A stretch of DNA of 64,000 bases, taken from Luteimonas wenzhouensis (GTDB lineage: Bacteria > Pseudomonadota > Gammaproteobacteria > Xanthomonadales > Xanthomonadaceae). Positions 1-7,715 of this stretch are shown here, in pieces. The stretch spans positions 124,001-188,000 of the forward strand of contig NZ_VOHE01000001.1 in the NCBI RefSeq assembly GCF_007859305.1. The letters are read 5' to 3'. How positions within the stretch are numbered: the stretch's first letter is position 1; each line of letters begins with the position of its first letter. The notes under the pieces are model-generated. The model was not told the DNA's origin, ran no database searches, and saw only the letters and a program-made list of their open reading frames with translations. A program made the translations under genes and the position numbers.

Positions 1-37
1 CGAGGTGGTCGAGAGCAGCTTCTTCGGACCCATGTGA
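1..37 (+). CDS. ccoG: C-terminal end of the cbb3 oxidase accessory protein CcoG (partial)
   Basis: The window opens inside a reading frame that ends in VESSFFGPM and stops at TGA 35-37. A C-terminal (S/T)FFGP ending is characteristic of CcoG (RdxA/FixG), the membrane ferredoxin-like protein that reduces copper during cbb3 oxidase assembly. The next gene is ccoH/fixH, its usual neighbour, which strengthens the call. Only about 11 residues are visible, so the assignment rests on this short tail and on gene order. Confidence 0.55.
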   Translation, partial: EVVESSFFGPM

Positions 38-537
38 TGGACGATCGCGAACGCAAGCCCTGGTGGAAGATGCCGGTCATGTGGCTGGTGATCGGCCTGC
101 CGCTGGCCTCGGTGGTGGCGGGCGTCGGCCTGGTGGTGGTCGCCACCCGCAGCGGCGGCGCCGACGTGGTGCGCGACGACGTGCGCCGGGTCTCGCAGAT
201 CCAGACCGCCGACCTCGGCCCCGACGCCCAGGCCCGCAAGCTCGGCCTGAGCGCAGTGCTGCGCGCCGACGAAGGCGTGCTGCAGGTGATCGCCGCCACC
301 GGCGACTTCGACCGCAACGCCTCCGTGCGCCTGGTGCTGCAGCATCCCAGCCGCCAGGCCGAGGACGTGGACGTCGAGCTGGCGCCCGACGCCACCGGCT
401 GGAGCGCCGGCCGCGAAGTCGACCACGACCACGACTGGGTGGTGCAGCTGGCCGCCAGCGACGGCGCGTGGCGGCTGCAGGGCCGCCTGCCCCGCGGACA
501 GCGCGCGGTACGCCTGGCGCCGTCGCTGGCGCCGTGA
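37..537 (+). CDS. ccoH: FixH family protein (CcoH), cbb3 oxidase assembly
   Basis: This 166-residue inner-membrane protein belongs to the FixH family, which assists maturation of cbb3-type cytochrome c oxidase. After a basic N-terminus (DRERKPWWK) there is one membrane helix (about residues 13-35), followed by a soluble periplasmic domain containing the typical GDFDRNASVRLVL segment. The ATG at 37 shares its A with the TGA of the upstream ccoG, which marks translational coupling. A GTG at 34 is also in frame and would add one residue. The gene lies 22 nt before ccoI in the standard ccoG-H-I-S order. Family membership is clear; the molecular function of FixH proteins is only partly known. Confidence 0.88.
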   Translation: MDDRERKPWWKMPVMWLVIGLPLASVVAGVGLVVVATRSGGADVVRDDVRRVSQIQTADLGPDAQARKLGLSAVLRADEGVLQVIAATGDFDRNASVRLVLQHPSRQAEDVDVELAPDATGWSAGREVDHDHDWVVQLAASDGAWRLQGRLPRGQRAVRLAPSLAP

Positions 538-559
538 ACGCGCGGGCCGGGCCGCGGCG

Positions 560-2977
560 ATGAACACCCGCACCGCGGACATGGGATTCGACGCCACGGC
601 GCCCGGACCGGCCGCCGCGGCGCCCGCCTGCACCCACTGCGGCGAACCCACCGCCCGCGCCGAGGCCCAACGGGTGCTCGACGCCGACGGTGCCCCCTAC
701 TGCTGCGACGGTTGCCTGGCCGCGGCCCAGTGGATCCGCGAGGCCGACCTGGGCGACTACTACCGCCTGCGCACGGCGACCGCGGGCCGGGTGGGCGAGG
801 ATCTGCCCGACCTGTCGGTGTGGGACCGCGAGGACCTGCTGCGCGAGCACGCGCACGCGATCGCCGGCGGCCGCCGCATCACCCTGCTCACCGACGGCAT
901 GCGCTGCGCCGCCTGCGCCTGGCTGATCCAGAAGGCGCTGGCGCGCGAGCCGGGGGTGCGCGAGGTCACCGCCAACGCCGTCACCGGGCGCCTGCGCATC
1001 GACTGGGACCCGGCACGCACCCCGCTCTCGGCGGTGCTGCACCGCCTGGCCGCGCTGGGCTACCGCCCCTACCTGGCCACCGGCGACGCCCGCGAGCGCG
1101 CCCGCACCGCCGAGCGCAACCGCTGGCTGCTGCGGCTTGGCATCGCCGGCATCGGCATGTTCCAGGCCATGATGATGGCCGAGGCGCTGTACCTGGACTT
1201 CAACAACACCATGCCGGCGGCCACGCGCGACTTCTTCCGCTGGCTGACCTTCCTGCTGTCCACGCCGGTGGTGTTCTATTCGGGCTGGCCGTTCCTGTCG
1301 GGCATGTGGCGCGAACTGCGCGCGCGCCACGTGGGTATGGACACGCTGATCGCCACCTCCACCCTGCTGGCCTATTTCGCCAGCGTGTTCGAGACCATCC
1401 GCGGCGGCCAGCACGTCTGGTACGACGCCGCGGTGATGTTCGTGTTCCTGCTGCTGGCCGCGCGCATGCTCGAGCAGCGCGCGCGCAACGTAGCCAGCGC
1501 GCAGGTGGACGCGCTGGCCCGCGCCCGGCCGGCGTTCGCCACCCGCGAGACGGCCGACGGCGGGCGCGAGTCGGTGCCGCTGGCGGAACTGCGCGTGGGC
1601 GACGTGGCCTGCGTGGCGGCAGGCGAACCGGTGCCGGCGGACGGGATGCTGCTCGACGGGCCGGCCTGGCTCGAGGAATCGCTGCTCACCGGCGAGCCGG
1701 GCGCGGTGCGCCGCGACCCCGGCGACACGGTCTATGCCGGCACCGTGAACCGCGAGGCGCCGGCGCGGGTGCGGGTCACCTGCACCGGCCCGCAGACCCG
1801 CCTGTCGCAGCTCACGCGGCTGGTGGAAGAGGCGCAGGCACACCGCCCGCGGCTGGCGCGGCTGGCCGACCGCATCGGCAGCCGCTTCGTCGTCGGGCTG
1901 CTGTGCGTGGCCGCGCTGGTCTACCTGGGCTGGCGCGTCCACGACCCCTCGCGCGCGTTCGAGGTGACCCTGGCGCTGCTGGTGATCAGCTGCCCCTGCG
2001 CCCTGTCGCTGGCGGTGCCGACCGCGCTGGCCGCGGCGCACGGCGCGCTCGCCCGCCTCGGCGTGCTGGCCACGCGCGCGGACGCGCTCGACACCCTGGC
2101 CAAGGCCACCGACCTGGTCTTCGACAAGACCGGCACCCTGAGCGACGAGTGCCCGGTGCTGGCGACGGTCGAGGCCGTCGAAGGTTTCGACCCGGACGCC
2201 GCGCTGGCAATCGCCGCCGCGCTCGAGCGCGATGCCGGCCACCCCTTCGCCGCCGCTTTCGCCCACGCCGACACCGGGCTCGCCGTCGCCGACATGCGCA
2301 CCGTGCCGGGCAATGGCGTGGAGGGCACAGTGCAGGGCCGGCATTGGCGCCTGGGCCAGGCCGCGTTCGCCGGCGGCGACGTGGACGACGGCGCGATCTG
2401 GCTCGGCGACGGGCGCAGGCCGGTGGCGCGCTTCGTGCTGCGCGAGACCCTGCGCCCGGATGCCGCGGACGCGGTGCGCGACCTGCGTGCGCTCGGCCTG
2501 CGGCTGCACCTGTGCAGCGGCGACGCGGCCGGCCCCGTGCAGGCGGCGGCGGACGCGCTGGACATCGCCGACGTCCACGCGCGCCAGCGGCCCGAGGACA
2601 AGCTCGCGGTGGTGCGCGGCCTGCAGGCGCAGGGACGGATCGTGGCCATGGTCGGCGACGGCCTCAACGACGCGCCCGTGCTGGCCGGCGCAGACGTTTC
2701 GCTGGCGATGGACCGCGGCGCCGCCCTGGCCCAGCGCGCGGCCGACCTGGTGATGACCGGCCCGACCCTGCTGCGGATCCCGGCCGCGGTGCGCCTGGCG
2801 CGCCGCTCGCGCCGGATCATCCGCCAGAACTTCGCCTGGGCGCTGGGCTACAACATCCTCGCGGTGCCGCTGGCGGCCGCGGGCGTGGTCACGCCGCTGA
2901 TCGCCGCCATCGGCATGGCCGGCTCGTCGCTGGCGGTCACCCTCAATGCGCTGCGGCTGGCACGGAGGACGTCGTGA
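560..2977 (+). CDS. ccoI: Copper-exporting P-type ATPase CcoI/FixI
   Basis: This P1B-type ATPase (805 residues) moves copper across the inner membrane to supply the CuB centre of cbb3 oxidase. The N-terminus carries a cysteine-rich metal-binding segment (CTHC at 24-27, CCDGC at 48-52) typical of FixI, then an HMA domain with CAAC (C116, C119). The transmembrane CPC metal site is at 478-480, the phosphorylated aspartate lies in DKTGTLS (D522), and the hinge motif GDGLNDAP is near 698-705. The actuator loop reads LTGEP where many pumps have TGES; this variation is seen in the family. Its stop overlaps the GTG of ccoS (GTGA), so the two are probably translationally coupled. Confidence 0.96.
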   Translation: MNTRTADMGFDATAPGPAAAAPACTHCGEPTARAEAQRVLDADGAPYCCDGCLAAAQWIREADLGDYYRLRTATAGRVGEDLPDLSVWDREDLLREHAHAIAGGRRITLLTDGMRCAACAWLIQKALAREPGVREVTANAVTGRLRIDWDPARTPLSAVLHRLAALGYRPYLATGDARERARTAERNRWLLRLGIAGIGMFQAMMMAEALYLDFNNTMPAATRDFFRWLTFLLSTPVVFYSGWPFLSGMWRELRARHVGMDTLIATSTLLAYFASVFETIRGGQHVWYDAAVMFVFLLLAARMLEQRARNVASAQVDALARARPAFATRETADGGRESVPLAELRVGDVACVAAGEPVPADGMLLDGPAWLEESLLTGEPGAVRRDPGDTVYAGTVNREAPARVRVTCTGPQTRLSQLTRLVEEAQAHRPRLARLADRIGSRFVVGLLCVAALVYLGWRVHDPSRAFEVTLALLVISCPCALSLAVPTALAAAHGALARLGVLATRADALDTLAKATDLVFDKTGTLSDECPVLATVEAVEGFDPDAALAIAAALERDAGHPFAAAFAHADTGLAVADMRTVPGNGVEGTVQGRHWRLGQAAFAGGDVDDGAIWLGDGRRPVARFVLRETLRPDAADAVRDLRALGLRLHLCSGDAAGPVQAAADALDIADVHARQRPEDKLAVVRGLQAQGRIVAMVGDGLNDAPVLAGADVSLAMDRGAALAQRAADLVMTGPTLLRIPAAVRLARRSRRIIRQNFAWALGYNILAVPLAAAGVVTPLIAAIGMAGSSLAVTLNALRLARRTS

Positions 2978-3180
2978 GGATCCTGCTGCTGCTGGTGCCG
3001 ATCAGCCTGGTGCTGCTCGCGCTCGCGATCTGGGCCTTCGTGTGGGCGGTGCGCCGCGGCCAGTTCGACGACCTGGACACGCCGGCGCTCGACATCCTCA
3101 CCGACGACGACCGGCCGGCGCCGCCACGCGACGCCGCGCCGGCTGCCCCCGAAGAGGACCGATCGCGCGATGCCGATTGA
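2974..3180 (+). CDS. ccoS: cbb3-type cytochrome oxidase assembly protein CcoS
   Basis: This 68-residue protein has one N-terminal membrane helix (LLLLVPISLVLLALAIWAFV) followed by the signature RRGQFDDLDTPALDIL of CcoS. CcoS is needed for cofactor insertion into cbb3 oxidase. It starts at GTG 2974, whose last two bases are the first two of the ccoI stop codon, and its end overlaps the next gene by 11 nt, so it sits inside one tightly packed operon. The C-terminal third is acidic and proline/alanine-rich, as is usual for this short family. Confidence 0.9.
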   Translation: MRILLLLVPISLVLLALAIWAFVWAVRRGQFDDLDTPALDILTDDDRPAPPRDAAPAAPEEDRSRDAD

Positions 3181-3892
3181 CTGGCTGGTGCTGCTCGGCG
3201 CGCTGACCGCCGGACTGCTCGGCGGCCTGCATTGCGTGGCGATGTGCGGCGGCATTGCCACCGGGCTGTCGGCGACCGCGCCGGGCGGCGGCTGGAGCGG
3301 CGCGCTGCAGCTCAACCTGGGCCGGATCGGCGGCTACGTGCTGGCCGGGCTGGTGGTCGGCGCGTTCGGCCACGGTCTGGTCGGCCTGCTGCGCGACCCC
3401 TGGATCGGTCTGTCGCTGCGCGCGCTGGCCGGCCTGGCGCTGGTGGTGGTGGCGCTGCGGCTGCTGGGAGTGCGCGCCCTGCCGCGGCTCCTGTCGCAGC
3501 CGGGCCAACGGGCCTGGCTGCGGCTGCGACCGTTGCAGCAGCGCCTGCTGCCGGCCGACACCCTGCCTCGGCGCCTGGGCATCGGTGCGCTCTGGGGCTG
3601 GCTGCCGTGCGGCCTGAGCTACAGCCTGCTGACGGTGGCCTGGCTGCAGGCGCACCCGCGCAACAGCGCGCTGACCATGCTCGCCTTCGGCCTGGGCACG
3701 CTGCCGGTGATGCTGCCACTGACCTGGTCCGGGCAGCGCATGGGCCTGTGGCTGCAGCGCCCCGGCCTGCGCACGGCGGCCGCGGCGCTGGTGCTCGCGG
3801 CCGGCCTGCTCACGATCGCGGCGCCGTGGCTGATGCGGGTGCCGGCGCTGCACGACGCGCTCGCGGCGCTGGGCTGCCGGCCGCTGCCGTGA
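3170..3892 (+). CDS. TauE/SafE (DsbD-like) membrane protein of the cco operon
   Basis: This 240-residue polytopic membrane protein has about six helices. Near its N-terminus it carries GGLHCVAMCGG, the Cys-containing motif of the DsbD_2/TauE-SafE-like family commonly encoded after ccoS. A second Cys-containing membrane motif, WGWLPCGLSYSLL, lies in the second half; this internal repeat, each half with a Cys, is typical of DsbD-type electron carriers. It overlaps ccoS by 11 nt. By context it probably takes part in copper or redox handling for the oxidase, although databases often label such proteins sulfite exporters. I infer the role from operon position only. Confidence 0.8.
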   Translation: MPIDWLVLLGALTAGLLGGLHCVAMCGGIATGLSATAPGGGWSGALQLNLGRIGGYVLAGLVVGAFGHGLVGLLRDPWIGLSLRALAGLALVVVALRLLGVRALPRLLSQPGQRAWLRLRPLQQRLLPADTLPRRLGIGALWGWLPCGLSYSLLTVAWLQAHPRNSALTMLAFGLGTLPVMLPLTWSGQRMGLWLQRPGLRTAAAALVLAAGLLTIAAPWLMRVPALHDALAALGCRPLP

Positions 3893-3921
3893 ACGCCGGC
3901 GCCCTACGCGGCACGGAGGGG

Positions 3922-3963
3922 CTGATCCAGGTCAAGGCGCGCCCGCGCGCGATGCGCGATCAT
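3922..3963 (+). promoter_or_regulatory. Candidate FNR/ANR site and promoter of azurin
   Basis: CTGATCCAGGTCAA at 3922-3935 matches the FNR/ANR consensus TTGAT-N4-ATCAA at 8 of 10 positions, with the two mismatches placed symmetrically. A -10-like GATCAT follows at 3958-3963. A transcript starting near 3970 would put the site centre at about -41.5, the class II activator position. Azurin is known to respond to ANR in Pseudomonas; its use here is inferred. Confidence 0.4.
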
Positions 3964-4001
3964 GGCCACAACGACACCAACCAAGCCCCACGGAGACCAC
4001 C

Positions 4002-4457
4002 ATGAACATCCGCAAGACGTTCCTCGCCCTGGCCCTGGTCGGCGCTGCCGGCGCGGCGCAGGCCGCTCCCAACTGCGCGATCAAGCTCAAGGCGGGCGAC
4101 AACATGCAGTTCGACCAGAAGGAAGTCACCGTCTCGGCGGCCTGCAAGACCATCACCCTGGAACTGGAGCACACCGGCAAGTTGCCGGTGGCGGCGATGG
4201 GCCACAACATCGTGGTCGCCGCGACCGCCGAGGCCGACGCGCTCGCGCGCGATGCGGTCAAGGCCGGTGCGGCCGCGGGCTACGTGCCCGCCGGTGACGC
4301 GCGCGTGCTCGGCGCGACCAAGATGATCGGCGGTGGCGAAACGGCCTCGGCGAGCATGCCCGGCAACCGGCTCAAGGCCGGCGGCGACTACACCTTCTTC
4401 TGCTCGTTCCCCGGCCACTCGGCGCTGATGCGCGGCAAGGTCGTCGTCACCCCGTGA
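4002..4457 (+). CDS. azu: Azurin, periplasmic blue copper protein
   Basis: Azurin is a small type-1 copper protein that carries single electrons in the periplasm between cytochromes and terminal reductases. The 151-residue precursor has a Sec signal peptide ending AQA (about residue 21). The copper ligands are visible as His68 in MGHN and Cys134, His139 and Met143 in the C-terminal loop CSFPGHSALM. Cys25 and Cys48 match the conserved disulfide. The start is supported by an upstream ACGGAG. It follows the cbb3 assembly genes after a 109-bp gap holding a candidate FNR/ANR box, so it may be induced at low oxygen. Its 3' end overlaps the end of the convergent DUF1989 gene by 70 bp. Confidence 0.95.
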   Translation: MNIRKTFLALALVGAAGAAQAAPNCAIKLKAGDNMQFDQKEVTVSAACKTITLELEHTGKLPVAAMGHNIVVAATAEADALARDAVKAGAAAGYVPAGDARVLGATKMIGGGETASASMPGNRLKAGGDYTFFCSFPGHSALMRGKVVVTP

Positions 4458-5146
4458 TACGGAGCGCGGCGCCGGTCGGGAACCCTCAGCCCCCGGCCGG
4501 CGTCGCGATCGCCGCGCGCGCCGCGGCGGCGCTCGACGCGGTAGTCGATGGGCTTGTAGCTGAAGTTGTTGGACTGCCCGGCCGAACAGGCGGTCATCGC
4601 GACCACCAGTGGCATTTCCGCGCGCAGGCGCACGAAATCGCCGGCCCGGCTGAGCGGCGGCAGCACCGAGACCCGGCCGCTGGCCGGGTCGAACTCCACC
4701 CGCATGAAGATGTTGAAGGCCACCGGGATCCGGTCGCGGCCGATGCCCCACGGCGCCAGCGCACTGGCCAGGTTGCCCTCGCAGCCCGGGCGCCCCGGCT
4801 GCTCGCCGTAGAGCTTCTCGAACATCTCCTTCGAGCACGGCGTCAGGGTGAAGTCATGGCGGCCGCAGGTGTCCTCGACGATGGCCAGCATCGGTCGGCT
4901 GCGGTTGGAATACAGCACGTCTCCGGTGCTGAGCCAGAGCTTCGAGGCATAGTCGATCGAGCGCCCCGAAGACAGGTACTCGGCGGTGTCGTCGCGCGCG
5001 AACGCGGTGAGGTCGCTGACCTGCTCGCCCAGCGGGTCGATCACCACCAATTCATCGCCGGCCTCCAGTTCCAGCGCATGCCCCGAGCACGGGGCGATGC
5101 GCCCCTCCTCCACCGCGGGCGCGGCATCGGCCGGCGGCGCACTCAC
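4388..5146 (-). CDS. DUF1989 (urea carboxylase-associated) family protein
   Basis: This protein of about 252 residues carries the DUF1989 domain, also called the urea amidolyase-associated domain. Recognisable blocks are DTCGRHDFTLTPCSKEMF, VAFNIFMRVEFDP and QSNNFSYKPID. Some family members (CgdA/CgdB) are now known as carboxyguanidine deiminase subunits; whether this copy has that activity is unknown. Translation probably starts at GTG 5146, which overlaps the TGA of the upstream GntA-like gene (GTGA) and implies co-translation. After the last conserved block the frame runs about 45 further residues of arginine-rich, unconserved-looking sequence into the azurin 3' end. The true C-terminus may therefore be altered by a small frameshift. 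Confidence 0.75.
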   Translation of the reverse strand: MSAPPADAAPAVEEGRIAPCSGHALELEAGDELVVIDPLGEQVSDLTAFARDDTAEYLSSGRSIDYASKLWLSTGDVLYSNRSRPMLAIVEDTCGRHDFTLTPCSKEMFEKLYGEQPGRPGCEGNLASALAPWGIGRDRIPVAFNIFMRVEFDPASGRVSVLPPLSRAGDFVRLRAEMPLVVAMTACSAGQSNNFSYKPIDYRVERRRGARGDRDAGRGLRVPDRRRAPYHGVTTTLPRISAEWPGNEQKKV

Positions 5147-5850
5147 TTCGGGCTCCTCGGGTGGAACGGGCAGCGCCAGTCCGGCCCGACCGCGCGCCCG
5201 CTGTACTGGCGGGTCTCCGCCGCGGTGCCGAAATCGGCGAGGTTGGGGTTGAGCGAGCCCTGGAGCGCCATGTCGCGCGCCCGCGTGGCCGCCTGCATCT
5301 TCGCGTAGCGCCCGTCCGCGCGCAGCCTGTCGAACTGCCGGTGCGAGTTGAACACCAGGGCCGGCGCCTCGAAGCGCCGGGCGATCCGCGAGGCCCCCGG
5401 GTGCAGGCCGATCACGAAATACGGGTGCCCGGCCAGGCTCAGGCTGAAGCGCGGGTCGTCCGGATCGCGGCTCACGCCGTCCGCCCATGGCTGGCCGCGC
5501 TGCACGTCCAGCTCGTGCAGCCGCTGCAGCTGCGACCACAGCATCGCTTCGAAACGCCGCTCGTCGGTGTCGCACGGTCCCTCGAACAGCGCCACGCACG
5601 AGCGCACCGTGCTGCCCGCCCCCCCTTCGGCGTCGATCGCCGCGCCAAAACGGCCGAGGATGTCCAGCAGCCTGGCATCGTTGCCGCGATCGCCCAGGCG
5701 AGAGAACCCGTGCGCCTCGATGGCGCCGCGGGCCAGGGCGGCCTTGGAACCGACGCAGGGAAAGGCGGGATCGTCGATGAAGGCAAGGAACCGGGCGGTG
5801 ATGGTGTCGTCGGCCCGGGGGGCCGGGATGCTGCGTTGTGGTCTGGTCAT
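5143..5850 (-). CDS. GntA-like YqcI/YcgG family protein (putative heme-dependent guanidino N-hydroxylase)
   Basis: This 235-residue protein belongs to the YqcI/YcgG family, which includes GntA, the heme-dependent enzyme that N-hydroxylates the guanidine group of a guanitoxin precursor. Visible family hallmarks are FPCVGSKAAL near residues 30-39, LHPGASRIARRF in the middle and the C-terminal WRCPFHP. The length is normal for the family. It overlaps the DUF1989 gene by 4 nt and is its first partner in a two-gene operon. A TAGCGT hexamer ends exactly six bases before the ATG, the same geometry as the other apparently leaderless genes here. The substrate is unknown; the rest of the guanitoxin pathway is not in this window. 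Confidence 0.78.
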   Translation of the reverse strand: MTRPQRSIPAPRADDTITARFLAFIDDPAFPCVGSKAALARGAIEAHGFSRLGDRGNDARLLDILGRFGAAIDAEGGAGSTVRSCVALFEGPCDTDERRFEAMLWSQLQRLHELDVQRGQPWADGVSRDPDDPRFSLSLAGHPYFVIGLHPGASRIARRFEAPALVFNSHRQFDRLRADGRYAKMQAATRARDMALQGSLNPNLADFGTAAETRQYSGRAVGPDWRCPFHPRSPK

Positions 5851-5856
5851 GCGTGC

Positions 5857-5862
5857 ACGCTA
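5857..5862 (-). promoter_or_regulatory. Candidate -10 box of the GntA-like gene (leaderless geometry)
   Basis: On the minus strand TAGCGT lies six bases upstream of the ATG at 5850. It fits the TANNNT pattern at the spacing seen before ispG, xseA, kynU, sbcB and others in this window. Transcription would begin at or next to the start codon. Confidence 0.35.
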
Positions 5863-5993
5863 GCGGTCGGGGCGAGACGGCGATGTGCAGGCGCACCGCC
5901 GCCGCGCGTCGCGGCCCGCGTATCGGCCGTCCCGGGTCAGGGAGGGTTCACGGGGGGCCCGGCGCGGCTGCGCCCCGCACCTGGCGGATCGAG

Positions 5994-6022
5994 TTGGGGT
6001 TTCCGTGCCCGCGTGCGAAAAT
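5994..6022 (+). promoter_or_regulatory. Promoter of tRNA-Arg
   Basis: A -35-like TTGGGG (5994-5999) and a -10-like GAAAAT (6017-6022) are separated by 17 bases. Transcription would begin near 6029, a few bases before the mature tRNA 5' end at 6036. Confidence 0.5.
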
Positions 6023-6035
6023 CCCGGCCACTGCT

Positions 6036-6112
6036 GCCCCCGTAGCTCAGCTGGATAGAGCGTCCCCCTCCTAAGGGGAAGGTCGTGCGTTCGAATCGCG
6101 CCGGGGGCGCCA
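6036..6112 (+). tRNA. tRNA-Arg (anticodon CCU)
   Basis: This 77-nt cloverleaf has a 7-bp acceptor stem (GCCCCCG/CGGGGGC), discriminator G and an encoded CCA at 6110-6112. The anticodon stem TCCCC/GGGGA encloses the loop CTCCTAA, which places anticodon CCT at 6070-6072. It therefore reads the AGG arginine codon, a rare one in such a GC-rich genome. The T-loop sequence GTTCGAATC is normal. A run of six T (6115-6120) follows directly and may help to end transcription. Confidence 0.97.
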
Positions 6113-6167
6113 CCTTTTTTCACGCGCCCCCGCCGCCCCGCGGCCGCGGCGCACAGGAGCCTTTCGA

Positions 6168-7700
6168 ATGACCCACCCCGTCCTCTCAGCGCTCGGCCTG
6201 GGGGCCGAGGAATCCGGCACCTACCTGGGCAACGGCGAATGGGGCCGCGGCGGCGCCGGCGTGCTCGAGCCGGTGAACCCGGCCACCGAGGAAGTGCTCG
6301 GCCGCGTGGCCGCCAGTTCCGAGGCCGAATACGAGACGATCGTCGAGCGGGCCCAGGCCGCGTTCAAGGTCTGGCGCACCACCCCGGCGCCGCGCCGGGG
6401 CGAGGCCGTGCGCCTGTGCGCCGAGGCGCTGCGGCGGCACAAGGACGCGCTGGGTTCGCTGGTCGCGCTGGAGATGGGCAAGTCCAAGCCCGAGGGCGAC
6501 GGCGAGGTGCAGGAGATGATCGACATCGGCGAGTTCGCCGTCGGCCTCTCGCGCCAGCTCTACGGCCTGACCATGCATTCCGAGCGCCCGGGCCACCGCA
6601 TGTACGAGCAGTGGCACCCGCTGGGCATCGTCGGGATCATCTCGGCGTTCAACTTCCCGGTCGCGGTGTGGGCGTGGAATTCGTTCGTGGCCGCGGTGTG
6701 CGGCGACATCTCGATCTGGAAGCCGTCGGGCAAGACCCCGCTGTCGGCGATCGCCTCGATGAAGATCTGCAACCAGGCGCTGCGCGCGGGCGGCTTCCCG
6801 GACATCTTCTTCATGTTCAACGACACCGACAACGCACTGGCGCAGCGGATGGTCGACGACAGGCGGGTGGCGATGATCAGCTTCACCGGCTCGACGAAGG
6901 TCGGCCGGGTGGTCGGCGAACGCGTGGCCCGGCGCATGGGCCGCTCGCTGCTGGAACTGGGCGGCAACAACGCGATCATCGTCGACCCGAGCGCGGACCT
7001 GAAGCTGGCGATCCCGGCGATCGTGTTCGGCGCGGTGGGCACCGCCGGCCAGCGCTGCACCACCACCCGGCGGCTGATCGTGCACGAGTCGATCTACGAG
7101 GACGTGCTGGCGCGGCTCAAGGCGGCCTACGCACAGGTGGAGAAGAAGATCGGCGACCCGACCGACCCGGCCAACCTGATGGGCCCGCTCAACAGCCGGT
7201 CGGCGGTGGAGGCCTACCTGGCGGCGATCGAGAAGGCGAAGGCGCTGGGTGGCACGGTCGAGAGCGGCGGCCGCGCGCTGACCGACCGCAAGGGCTTCTT
7301 CGTGCTGCCGACCATCATCACCGGCCTGTCCAACGACGCCGAGGTGGTGCAGACCGAGACCTTCGCCCCGATCCTGTATGTGATGAAGTACGAGCGGCTC
7401 GAGGACGCGATCGCGATGCAGAACGACGTGCCGCAGGGGCTGTCGTCGGCGATCTTCACCACCAACCTCAAGGCCGCGGAGGCGTTCCTGTCGGCGGCCG
7501 GTTCGGACTGCGGCATCGCCAACGTCAACATCGGCACCTCGGGGGCCGAGATCGGCGGTGCGTTCGGGGGCGAGAAGGAGACCGGCGGCGGCCGCGAATC
7601 GGGCTCGGACGCGTGGAAGGCGTACATGCGGCGCCAGACCAACACCATCAACTACTCCGACGCCCTGCCGCTCGCACAGGGCATCGTGTTCGAACTCTGA
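6168..7700 (+). CDS. amaB: L-aminoadipate-semialdehyde / piperideine-6-carboxylate dehydrogenase AmaB (ALDH7 family)
   Basis: This NAD-dependent aldehyde dehydrogenase (510 residues) belongs to the ALDH7/antiquitin group, which oxidises 2-aminoadipate 6-semialdehyde in lysine breakdown. The catalytic cysteine is Cys297 in [13 protein letters not shown], and the general-base glutamate lies in LLELGGNN. The substrate-binding segment [18 protein letters not shown] (here [14 protein letters not shown]) is typical of this subfamily, as is the N-terminal [17 protein letters not shown]. It follows the tRNA-Arg gene and begins a same-strand run, with the next gene 15 nt away. The other lysine catabolic genes are not in the window, so the physiological substrate is taken from family identity. 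Confidence 0.9.
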   Translation: MTHPVLSALGLGAEESGTYLGNGEWGRGGAGVLEPVNPATEEVLGRVAASSEAEYETIVERAQAAFKVWRTTPAPRRGEAVRLCAEALRRHKDALGSLVALEMGKSKPEGDGEVQEMIDIGEFAVGLSRQLYGLTMHSERPGHRMYEQWHPLGIVGIISAFNFPVAVWAWNSFVAAVCGDISIWKPSGKTPLSAIASMKICNQALRAGGFPDIFFMFNDTDNALAQRMVDDRRVAMISFTGSTKVGRVVGERVARRMGRSLLELGGNNAIIVDPSADLKLAIPAIVFGAVGTAGQRCTTTRRLIVHESIYEDVLARLKAAYAQVEKKIGDPTDPANLMGPLNSRSAVEAYLAAIEKAKALGGTVESGGRALTDRKGFFVLPTIITGLSNDAEVVQTETFAPILYVMKYERLEDAIAMQNDVPQGLSSAIFTTNLKAAEAFLSAAGSDCGIANVNIGTSGAEIGGAFGGEKETGGGRESGSDAWKAYMRRQTNTINYSDALPLAQGIVFEL

Positions 7701-7715
7701 GGCCGCGGGCGGGCC

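Noticed and set aside
77..2578. An 833-codon open frame antisense to ccoH/ccoI
   Set aside because: The plus strand carries every P-type ATPase motif; the antisense product is Arg/Gln/Ala-rich and unlike any protein family.
4388..5896. A single 502-codon frame covering both the DUF1989 and GntA-like regions
   Set aside because: Its N-terminal half is the wrong frame of the GntA-like gene. The real arrangement is two genes overlapping at GTGA (5143-5146).
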